Origin: an uncultured Lachnospiraceae bacterium
GTDB taxonomy: Bacteria > Bacillota > Clostridia > Lachnospirales > Lachnospiraceae
Reading direction: 5' to 3'
DNA: 5,051 bases
Assembly (NCBI GenBank): GCA_902803745.1
Contig: CADCRB010000074.1
Location: 1-5,051 of the forward strand
A program made the translations under genes and the position numbers. Shown here one piece after another: positions 1 through 5,051 of this stretch (positions are counted from its first letter, which is position 1; each line of letters begins with the position of its first letter). The notes under the pieces are model-generated. The model was not told where the DNA came from, did no database searches, and saw nothing but the letters and a program-made list of their open reading frames with translations.

Positions 1-6
1 CCCCGG

Positions 7-22
7 TGACTTATTGACTTAT
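7..22. repeat. Perfect tandem 8-mer upstream of the PAP2 gene
   Basis: TGACTTAT occurs twice head to tail (7-14 and 15-22), about 65 bp upstream of the PAP2 start. The second copy overlaps a TTGACT box that could serve as a -35 element. It may be an operator half-site pair or simple slippage; nothing in the window decides this. Confidence 0.5.
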
Positions 23-42
23 CCCCGTTGAGTTGTCAAAAT
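14..42 (+). promoter_or_regulatory. Weak candidate promoter for the PAP2 gene
   Basis: TTGACT (14-19, 5 of 6 matches to the -35 consensus) is followed after 17 bp by CAAAAT (37-42, 4 of 6 matches to the -10 consensus). The -10 box is poor, and the true promoter could lie before the window. A small inverted repeat, TTGA-gttg-TCAA (28-39), lies inside the same stretch. Confidence 0.2.
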
Positions 43-75
43 GATAAAGGTGTTAACATGTTTCAATGAGTGAAC

Positions 76-80
76 AGGAG
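76..80 (+). promoter_or_regulatory. Ribosome binding site that decides the PAP2 start
   Basis: AGGAG at 76-80 stands 7 nt before the ATG at 88. It lies downstream of the in-frame GTG at 70, so it cannot serve that codon, and no similar site precedes 70. The ATG at 88 is therefore the better start. Confidence 0.8.
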
Positions 81-87
81 ACAAAGC

Positions 88-1047
88 ATGGATATCAACA
101 TTTTATTGGCTTTGCAGGAACTCAGGAACGGTGCGGGAGAATGCCTCGCTGAATTTCTTTCCGAGATGACCTTTTTGGGAGAAAAGGGTACTTCGCTGGT
201 CATCATAGCCGCCATCTACTGGTGCGTAAGCAAAGAGTACGGCCAGTATTTCCTGATGGGCATGTGCGGCAACAGGATCCTCAACGATTTTCTGAAGGTG
301 ACAGCCTGCATCTACCGCCCGTGGCTCAGGGATGCGAGGATCGTACCCTACGGTGATTCCATGGAGACGGCTACCGGTTATTCCTTTCCGAGCGGACACA
401 GCACAAACGCCGCCACATTGTTCGGCGGAGGGGCGATAAGAAAGGAACTGCCCCGGATCCTGCGGGTTTTTCTGGTGCTGTTCCTGGTCCTCATCGCGTT
501 CAGTCGTATCTATCTTGGCGTGCATGCGCCGCAGGATATCATAGTCGGCTCATTGTTCGGGCTTCTTATCATGTGGCTGACGTTAAAACTCATGCAGTGG
601 ATCGAGGCACACCCTGACAAGGATATCATGGTGATGCTGATAGGGATCGGGATCGCATTTGCAGTGGCGATATATGCTTCGGTGAAACCCTATCCGGAGG
701 ACTTTGATGCAGCAGGGGAACTTCTGGTCGACGGTTCTAAAATGGCCAAGGACACTTTCAAATCTGTGGGAATGAGCATCGGATTTCTGGCAGGCTGGGT
801 TTTGGAGAGAAGGCGGATCGTCTTTTCAACCGACGTGCCCATGATGACAAGAGTCACAAGGCTTGTGATCGGTCTTTTCGGATACTATGTTGTCGATATT
901 ATCCTGTCATTTCTCCTGAAGGAGTGGATCCCCGGCGCGGGAGGCTCGCTCGCATCCAATTTTCTGCGGATGTTCTATATTTCATTTTTATTCCCATGGT
1001 GTATGACACTTGCAGAAAAAAGGAGTCAGCAAGAACAGGCCCGGTGA
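88..1047 (+). CDS. PAP2-superfamily membrane phosphatase
   Basis: This is a 319-residue integral membrane protein of the PAP2 (phosphatidic acid phosphatase type 2) superfamily, which removes phosphate from lipid phosphates such as phosphatidate or undecaprenyl pyrophosphate. All three family motifs are present: KVTACIYRP (K70, R77, P78), PSGH (101-104, H104) and SRIYLGVHAPQD (S139, R140, H146, D150). In the family, H104 is the proton donor and H146 with D150 is the nucleophile pair. Hydrophobic segments lie near 36-48, 124-138, 151-168, 180-198, 257-277 and 292-308. The C-terminal half beyond the catalytic motifs is unusually long, since minimal PAP2 proteins have about 200 residues, and it adds several helices. 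The start is set at ATG 88 by the AGGAG at 76-80; an in-frame GTG at 70 would add six residues. The substrate cannot be read from the sequence. The kinase gene begins 155 bp downstream with no visible terminator between them. Confidence 0.9.
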   Translation: MDINILLALQELRNGAGECLAEFLSEMTFLGEKGTSLVIIAAIYWCVSKEYGQYFLMGMCGNRILNDFLKVTACIYRPWLRDARIVPYGDSMETATGYSFPSGHSTNAATLFGGGAIRKELPRILRVFLVLFLVLIAFSRIYLGVHAPQDIIVGSLFGLLIMWLTLKLMQWIEAHPDKDIMVMLIGIGIAFAVAIYASVKPYPEDFDAAGELLVDGSKMAKDTFKSVGMSIGFLAGWVLERRRIVFSTDVPMMTRVTRLVIGLFGYYVVDIILSFLLKEWIPGAGGSLASNFLRMFYISFLFPWCMTLAEKRSQQEQAR

Positions 1048-1202
1048 CAAAAAACGCTGAATCAACCGGTAGGAAAAGTGGCCGGTGAGAATCGGCCTGG
1101 GAAATCAGATCTGTACCATGCCGTGCAGGCGACCCTTATCCCGTACAATGAAAACACAGGCCTGTCCATAGCTCCGTCATTGATTTAAGGAAGAAATAAG
1201 AG
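1048..1202 (+). promoter_or_regulatory. Structured leader of the kinase gene, possible degenerate riboswitch-like RNA
   Basis: This 155-bp gap has no ORF and no hairpin followed by a T run, so read-through from the PAP2 gene is possible. It contains a perfect hairpin, GGCCG-GTGAGAAT-CGGCC (1080-1097), preceded by AGGAAAAGT. It is followed by a CTG/CAG pair, CTGTACC, and then ATGCC-GTGC-AGGCGACCC (1118-1134). The order GGAA, GGTGAGAATC, CTGT, TGCC...AGGCG...ACCC recalls the cobalamin riboswitch core. However, GGGAA is imperfect, the long P6 arm is missing, and there is no clear B12 box. A TACAAT box (1144-1149) could be a -10 element but lacks a good -35. AAGGAAG (1187-1193) is the kinase ribosome binding site. 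Confidence 0.3.
1080..1097 (+). other. Perfect 5-bp GC hairpin in the leader
   Basis: GGCCG (1080-1084) and CGGCC (1093-1097) are exact reverse complements around the 8-nt loop GTGAGAAT. No T run follows, so it is not an intrinsic terminator. It matches the form of the P4 arm of cobalamin riboswitches, but on its own this proves nothing. Confidence 0.5.
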
Positions 1203-3416
1203 ATGCTGAACCTTAGCCGTGAGATAACAGATACATATGACGTATTAGGCGAGATAGGACAGGGCGGTGGAGGCATCATATATGAAGCCTATCACAAGAG
1301 ACTGCGAAAGAAGGTCGTGCTCAAGAAGCAGCACGAGGCTATACGCGGCCTTGTGAATGAACGGACAGAGACAGATACGCTCAAGAATCTCAGACATTCG
1401 TATCTCCCGCAGGTCCTGGACTTCATCGTAACAGAAGACGCGGTATTCACCGTGATGGATTACATACCGGGACAGTCTGTTAAGGATATCCTCAAAGAGA
1501 GGGGCAGACTCTCCGAGCAGGAAGTCATCAAATATGCCGGGCAGTTGTGCGATGCTCTGGTTTATCTTCATAATTCAAAACCTCCCGTGATCCATGGTGA
1601 TATCAAGCCCGATAATATAATGATCACTCCTGAGGGGGATGTGTGTCTCATTGATTTCAACATATCCAGCGCACTCAGTGCTGCCAACAGTTATGCATTC
1701 GGATTTACGCCCGGATATGCCGCGCCTGAGCAGAGACGATCATTTGAGTACAGGAGAAATGCACTTAAGGCGGCAAGGGCTGCTGCGGCTCCGGCAGGTG
1801 AATACGGAGAAACGGTATTACTGCACGAAGATCCATCTGATAAGACAGTGCCCATGCCGGGGGCCGGTATACAGGATACTGTATTACTGCACGATGATCC
1901 ATTCGATAGGACAGTCCCCATGCCGGGATCTGACATGCAGAGGACGGTATTATTGTACGATCATTCATCCGATAAGACAGTACCCATGCCGGGGGCCGGT
2001 ATACAGGAGACGGTACTGCTTCACGATGGCACATCTGATAAGACGGTACCAATGTCCGGATCACCTGCAAATGTGATGAGGGAAGAGAATAGGGAATCGT
2101 GGATCCTTTATGATAAGCGGTCCGACATCTACAGCTTTGGTGCGACTCTCTATCATATGCTGACCGGGATCAAGCCTTCTTCCGAGCCCGGTGATATCAA
2201 GCCTGTTCTCGACATCTATCCCATGATGAACAGGGGACTGGCTGACATCATAACCAGGTCTTTGGAGGCTGAGCCGGAGAACAGATTCCAGAGTTTTGAT
2301 GAGATAAAGAAGATCCTTGATAATATCAAAAAATATGATCTTAAATATCGCGCCGGGGTTGTCAGACGGATAGTCGCAGTGGCGATCGCTGCTGTGATCG
2401 CAGGAATAATTGCCGCCGTTTCACTAATCACGCTTAAAAATACCGGAGAGAAAAAATACAAGGCGGGTCTTAGTGATGCTCTTGAACTCTATTACAGCGG
2501 TGATCATGAAGGGAGTATCGAATGCATAGATGACAGACTGATCGACGGTTTTTATTTCGACCTTGATAAGACACTGGAGTCGTCTGCATATCATCTGAGA
2601 GCCAATGATCTGTTTGAGATGAAGCAGTATGACAGCGCTGTACATGATTATGATGAAGCAATCAAGCTGGATCCGTCAAACGCACTTATTTACAGAGATA
2701 AAGCAATAGCCCTTGCGAGGGCCGGTGAGGCTGATGAAGCTGTAAGTGTGCTGAATGAGGCCGCTGATCTGAACACGGAGAATGTGGATCTGATGCTTGC
2801 CAATGCGGAGATAGAAGCTTCGCGCGGGAATACTGATGAAGCGATCGGTCTGTATAAGGAATGCATCGAGGCTGCGGAAGATGATCAGACAAAGGCAAGA
2901 GCTGGAATGCTTTGCGCTTCTCTTTACGACCATGAAGATGAGGCGCAGCTGTCAGAAGCCATAAGTGTGCTTGAGAAAGCATCAGGATATGACAGCGGTA
3001 TAAAGGCGAGCGTGCTGGAACAACTCGCTCAGTGCTACATAAGCATGGCCGGGCTTACAGGGGATGTGTCTTATTACGACAGCGCATTGGGTGTATTTAC
3101 TCAGATCGCGGACAAAGGCTGGGATACTTATACGACTCACAACAACATGGCCATCATATATGAGCAGACGGATGATCTGGAAGCGGCAGAGGATGAGCTT
3201 GACATGATGCTCGAGAAATATGGCGATAACTATAATACATATAAGCGTCTTGCTTTCCTGGAGATAGATAAGCAGGAAGAGAATGCAGCTGACAGCAGGG
3301 ATTACAGCCGGTTCAAGGAGTATTACAATAAGGCCGAAGAACTCTACAAGACGCAGAGCGCTGTGAGCGATGACATGGAGATGAATGTATTAGAGAAACT
3401 TATTGGACAGATATAG
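1203..3416 (+). CDS. Transmembrane Ser/Thr protein kinase with repeat insert and TPR sensor region
   Basis: This 737-residue protein has a Hanks-type Ser/Thr kinase domain (about 12-375). Visible motifs are the glycine loop G19-x-G21-x-x-G24, the ATP lysine K41, the helix-C Glu E56, the catalytic loop HGDIKPDN (D133, K135, N138), DFN (D151), APE (174-176), D308/G313 of subdomain IX and R361 of subdomain XI. HGD replaces HRD, so this is a non-RD kinase that need not depend on activation-loop phosphorylation; DFN replaces DFG. An insert of about 115-120 residues with four 22-residue repeats (203-290), preceded by an Ala-rich linker, lies between APE and D308. One membrane helix (about 390-411) follows the basic stretch YRAGVVRR, which predicts the kinase inside the cell and residues 412-737 outside. 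About seven TPR units follow from about 460, the clearest ending in YDEAIKLDPSNA. PASTA repeats are absent, so it is not a PrkC/PknB orthologue. ATG 1203 follows AAGGAAG (1187-1193). The last 17 bp overlap the convergent TPR gene. The substrate is unknown. Confidence 0.93.
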   Translation: MLNLSREITDTYDVLGEIGQGGGGIIYEAYHKRLRKKVVLKKQHEAIRGLVNERTETDTLKNLRHSYLPQVLDFIVTEDAVFTVMDYIPGQSVKDILKERGRLSEQEVIKYAGQLCDALVYLHNSKPPVIHGDIKPDNIMITPEGDVCLIDFNISSALSAANSYAFGFTPGYAAPEQRRSFEYRRNALKAARAAAAPAGEYGETVLLHEDPSDKTVPMPGAGIQDTVLLHDDPFDRTVPMPGSDMQRTVLLYDHSSDKTVPMPGAGIQETVLLHDGTSDKTVPMSGSPANVMREENRESWILYDKRSDIYSFGATLYHMLTGIKPSSEPGDIKPVLDIYPMMNRGLADIITRSLEAEPENRFQSFDEIKKILDNIKKYDLKYRAGVVRRIVAVAIAAVIAGIIAAVSLITLKNTGEKKYKAGLSDALELYYSGDHEGSIECIDDRLIDGFYFDLDKTLESSAYHLRANDLFEMKQYDSAVHDYDEAIKLDPSNALIYRDKAIALARAGEADEAVSVLNEAADLNTENVDLMLANAEIEASRGNTDEAIGLYKECIEAAEDDQTKARAGMLCASLYDHEDEAQLSEAISVLEKASGYDSGIKASVLEQLAQCYISMAGLTGDVSYYDSALGVFTQIADKGWDTYTTHNNMAIIYEQTDDLEAAEDELDMMLEKYGDNYNTYKRLAFLEIDKQEENAADSRDYSRFKEYYNKAEELYKTQSAVSDDMEMNVLEKLIGQI
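1809..2072 (+). repeat. Four tandem 66-bp (22-residue) coding repeats inside the kinase domain
   Basis: The units are 1809-1874, 1875-1940, 1941-2006 and 2007-2072, encoding residues 203-224, 225-246, 247-268 and 269-290. Each has the pattern x-TVLL-[HY]-[DE]-x3-D-[KR]-TVPM-[PS]-G and so carries two regularly spaced threonines, eight in all (204, 215, 226, 237, 248, 259, 270, 281). Units 1 and 3 share PMPGAGIQ, whereas unit 2 has PMPGSDMQ and unit 4 ends differently. The repeats keep the reading frame and sit between kinase subdomains VIII and IX. Acidic residues follow TVLL in most copies. A role as phosphorylation or docking sites is inferred. Confidence 0.95.
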
Positions 3417-4551
3417 CCCACATCTCTGTATCTCTGGGGTTATTTCCGTACTTATCGATCTGAAAAGTCTCGCTCGTATCGTATTGCATGACACCAATAT
3501 CAGAATAGCATTCAACATTTACCGTATCTCCCTGATAGGAATATGTATAGTAATGATACAAGCCGACGGATGTCTGTGTATCTGAGATCATTCTTCCGTT
3601 TTCATATTCGTATACATCCAGACTATATTCGGTTTCCGACCGGGTTTCGTTGTTGGCGGATTCATCACTGTATCCAAAGGAGAAACCACCGGAAATACTA
3701 CGCAGGGTCCTGCCGTATTTATCGTATTCCGTATCTCCGGAACTATCAAAATGATCGTTCAATATAGTCTTATCTCCGATCGCTTCCGCCAGTTTTGTAC
3801 GTGCATTAAGGCAGTTCTCCATTTCGCCTATGTGCAGATAGCATACACTTAATGCAGCGTATACGTACCCGGGTGTTAAGATAGCGGGCAGATCGACATC
3901 AGTAGCTGTTGTGAGGCCGTTACAGTAAGCGTCGACGTCGGAGACCGGAAATTGCTCCTGCGGGACCTGATCTGAATAGAGATCCATTTTTTCGATATAA
4001 TCATTCAGATCATTGATCACGGGCATGAACACTTCCCTTTTTTCATCGAAGGTTCTGTACCTTCCGGAAGATGGCATACCGGCTATGCCGATCCCGGCTA
4101 ATCCGTCATGTATTTTGGCTGTCAGAGCATATAGGATATCGCGATGGTTCTTGTCGCTAATGGCTTTGAGTGTGCCTCGGATCTCGGTGATCCGCGCATT
4201 GAGGCTTTCGTCACCCGTGAGCTCATATCCCTGCGTGAGTATCTCTATAGCCTTATCATAGTTTTCTTCTTCGACCAGCGCATCAGCCCAGTTTGAGTAC
4301 GCGGTAACCAGGTTTCCGGTCACAACCGGGTTATCGGGATCCAGTTCGAAAGCCTTGGTGAATTCTACAATGGCCTGCTCATATTGCATTTCCGACAGAT
4401 ATTTGCTACCCATTTCCAGGTAGTTCTTAACCTTGACCTTATCGGAGTTCCGATACACGATCACGCCGACTGTAACAGCGATAATGACAGCCATCAGGCA
4501 TACGAACACTACGACGATCTTTTTTCTGTTTTCTTTGAATTTGGATAACAT
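3400..4551 (-). CDS. Signal-anchored extracytoplasmic TPR protein with YD-like tail
   Basis: This 383-residue protein belongs to no named family that I recognise. Residues 1-11 are basic (KFKENRKK) and are followed by one hydrophobic helix (12-33) with no lipobox, so it should be an N-in anchor with the rest outside the membrane. Residues about 43-113 hold two TPR-like units; the first (YEQAIVEFTKAFELDPDNP) closely resembles a TPR in the neighbouring kinase. A third helical pair may lie at about 228-258 (YAALSVCYLHIGEMENCLNA). The tail (about 273-383) is rich in Tyr, Asp and Gly and looks beta-stranded, with YD-like pieces EYDKYGRTL (275-283), YEYENGRMI (314-322) and FQIDKYGNN (363-371). ATG 4551 is preceded on its strand by TAAGGAAAG (4566-4558). 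Its own promoter is at 4602-4629. Its stop lies within the last codons of the convergent kinase gene. A role as the kinase's partner or ligand-binding protein is possible but only inferred. Confidence 0.88.
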   Translation of the reverse strand: MLSKFKENRKKIVVVFVCLMAVIIAVTVGVIVYRNSDKVKVKNYLEMGSKYLSEMQYEQAIVEFTKAFELDPDNPVVTGNLVTAYSNWADALVEEENYDKAIEILTQGYELTGDESLNARITEIRGTLKAISDKNHRDILYALTAKIHDGLAGIGIAGMPSSGRYRTFDEKREVFMPVINDLNDYIEKMDLYSDQVPQEQFPVSDVDAYCNGLTTATDVDLPAILTPGYVYAALSVCYLHIGEMENCLNARTKLAEAIGDKTILNDHFDSSGDTEYDKYGRTLRSISGGFSFGYSDESANNETRSETEYSLDVYEYENGRMISDTQTSVGLYHYYTYSYQGDTVNVECYSDIGVMQYDTSETFQIDKYGNNPRDTEMWAISVQ

Positions 4552-4601
4552 GACTTTCTTTCCTTATATCGATGCGGATCCCTAAGAACTACCTGTTCAT
4601 G

Positions 4602-4629
4602 ATTCTACCAAATAACATTGATTTTTCAA
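4602..4629 (-). promoter_or_regulatory. Sigma-A-like extended -10 promoter for the TPR gene
   Basis: On the minus strand TTGAAA (4629-4624, 5 of 6) is separated by 16 bp from TAGAAT (4607-4602, 5 of 6). The -10 box is preceded by TGG, giving an extended -10 (TGn). Transcription would start near 4595, leaving a leader of about 44 nt before ATG 4551. This is the best promoter match in the window. Confidence 0.65.
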
Positions 4630-4660
4630 ATGGATAAGTAAAGGAATCAACAGTTTTTCA

Positions 4661-4689
4661 TTGACACAGGAGCGGGTATTTAATATAGG
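4661..4689 (+). promoter_or_regulatory. Candidate forward promoter upstream of the small ORF
   Basis: TTGACA (4661-4666, perfect -35) is followed after 17 bp by TATAGG (4684-4689, 4 of 6). It points toward the small ORF at 4849, with a leader of about 150 nt, and is divergent from the TPR gene promoter about 30 bp away. The weak -10 limits confidence. Confidence 0.4.
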
Positions 4690-4804
4690 GTTTGAAGAAT
4701 TACCTGTGGGAAAACATACATTCGACCTCTGATAAAAATGTTCATGAAAATGGATGCTTTTGTGGGTGAAATATCGATACTATAGGAATAGAACAGATAT
4801 GCAT

Positions 4805-4827
4805 TAATCAAAGAATGATTACTTTTT
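4805..4827 (+). terminator. Small AT hairpin with T run (weak terminator or attenuator)
   Basis: TAATCA (4805-4810) and TGATTA (4816-4821) are exact reverse complements around AAGAA, followed by C and five T (4823-4827). The stem has only one G-C pair, so it would be weak as an intrinsic terminator. It lies in the predicted leader just before the ribosome binding site of the small ORF, where it could act as an attenuator, or it may be chance in AT-rich DNA. Confidence 0.25.
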
Positions 4828-4836
4828 AACATCTGG

Positions 4837-4846
4837 ACAGGAGCGG
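4837..4846 (+). promoter_or_regulatory. Ribosome binding site of the small ORF; 10-mer also found at 4666-4675
   Basis: ACAGGAGCGG contains GGAG (4840-4843), 5 nt before ATG 4849, which is good spacing. The identical 10-mer occurs at 4666-4675, 171 bp upstream, where no ATG follows. The upstream copy could be a remnant of a duplicated leader or chance. Confidence 0.5.
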
Positions 4847-4848
4847 AA

Positions 4849-4953
4849 ATGAAAGATATAAACTTGATGACAAAAGAAGAATTCGACCGATATGGCCTTA
4901 ACCGTATGAAGATAATGCTAAAAATGAAGAAGCAATCTGAGGCATGCATTTAG
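4849..4953 (+). CDS. Small ORF, 34 residues, unknown function
   Basis: ATG 4849 to TAG 4951-4953 encodes a small, basic, Met- and Lys-rich peptide (contains MTKEEFDRYGLNRMKIML) that would form one amphipathic helix. The GGAG 5 nt upstream and the possible promoter at 4661-4689 support translation. I recognise no family. The same frame stays open after the TAG to the window end, so this could instead be the 5' part of a longer gene broken by a stop, or a true small protein. It has no signal peptide or membrane segment. Confidence 0.45.
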   Translation: MKDINLMTKEEFDRYGLNRMKIMLKMKKQSEACI

Positions 4954-5051
4954 AAGAGGTCCACTCCGCTTCAGGATATTATACTGCAGACAGCGGAAAA
5001 TCATCTTTCGAGATGTGAGCAGATATTTGGTATAAGTCGATATGACAAAAG
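4954..5051 (+). other. In-frame open stretch after the small ORF's stop, runs off the window
   Basis: After TAG 4951-4953 the same frame has 32 sense codons with no stop to the end of the window (residues include LQDIILQTAENHLSRC). There is no ATG, GTG or TTG start with a ribosome binding site in it. Thirty-two open codons are not rare by chance, so the call is tentative: a pseudogene remnant with an in-frame stop, or noncoding DNA. A second overlapping frame gives a 24-codon ORF from ATG 4944 to TGA 5018, without a well-spaced ribosome binding site. Confidence 0.25.

Noticed and set aside
103..525. 140-codon minus-strand ORF
   Set aside because: It is antisense to the PAP2 gene across its catalytic motifs, with no ribosome binding site and no sensible domain.
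1691..2070. Two minus-strand ORFs across the repeat region
   Set aside because: They are antisense to the 66-bp repeats, kept open by the same repetition, with no start signals and no recognisable motif.
1809..2072. CRISPR-like array
   Set aside because: The 66-bp units are contiguous without unique spacers, diverge in codon-wise fashion, and encode a clean 22-residue repeat in the kinase frame.
1639..2076. 145-codon plus-strand ORF inside the kinase gene
   Set aside because: It is another frame of the kinase coding sequence. The 66-bp repeats happen to be stop-free in several frames, which makes it long. It has no ribosome binding site and its composition (Arg, Tyr, Cys, Pro rich) is not protein-like.
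2676..2982. Minus-strand ORFs opposite the kinase TPR region
   Set aside because: They are shadows of the TPR coding sequence with no start signals and low-complexity residues.
3403..3767. Plus-strand ORFs of 60 and 74 codons opposite the TPR gene
   Set aside because: They are antisense to the well-supported minus-strand gene, lack ribosome binding sites and show no domain features.
4680..4949. 89-codon minus-strand ORF
   Set aside because: It is rich in Ile, Phe and Ser as expected for translated AT-rich DNA, has no Shine-Dalgarno site before its ATG, and is antisense to the better supported small ORF.
4966..4996. CCGCT...AGCGG inverted repeat as a terminator
   Set aside because: The stem is only 5 bp with a 21-nt loop and no T run follows, so it does not qualify as an intrinsic terminator.

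Overview
The window looks like chromosomal DNA of a low-to-mid GC Gram-positive anaerobe, most likely Clostridia and possibly Lachnospiraceae. The reasons are frequent ATA, AGA and AGG codons, strong AGGAG-type ribosome binding sites, sigma-A-like promoter boxes, and a one-pass membrane Ser/Thr kinase of the Firmicutes type. This placement is inferred from style, not from any marker gene.

Layout. Positions 1-87 are a short upstream region with a tandem 8-mer. Positions 88-1047 (+) encode a multi-pass PAP2-superfamily phosphatase with all three catalytic motifs intact. Positions 1048-1202 are a structured-looking leader with a perfect 5-bp hairpin and a weak resemblance to the core of a cobalamin riboswitch. 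Positions 1203-3416 (+) encode a 737-residue transmembrane Ser/Thr protein kinase with a cytoplasmic kinase domain, one membrane helix and a TPR array predicted outside the cell. Positions 3400-4551 (-) encode a 383-residue signal-anchored TPR protein with a tyrosine-rich, YD-like tail. The kinase and this protein converge and share 17 bp at their 3' ends. The TPR protein has a good extended -10 promoter at 4602-4629. Positions 4630-5051 are AT-richer and gene-poor. They hold a possible forward promoter, a small AT hairpin with a T run, a 34-codon ORF with a good ribosome binding site (4849-4953), and an in-frame open stretch after its TAG that runs off the window.

The main point of interest is in the kinase. 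Between the APE motif and the conserved Asp of subdomain IX, where related kinases have roughly 12-20 residues, there are about 130. This insert carries four 22-residue repeats, each with one TVLL and one TVPM threonine motif. Threonines with a hydrophobic residue at +3 are the kind of site FHA domains bind once phosphorylated. The insert may therefore be a multivalent autophosphorylation and docking array built into the catalytic domain. The kinase and the neighbouring TPR protein would both place TPRs outside the membrane, so they may form a sensing pair. That is inference from topology and adjacency. The PAP2 protein may be co-transcribed with the kinase, since no terminator is visible between them, but nothing links it functionally.
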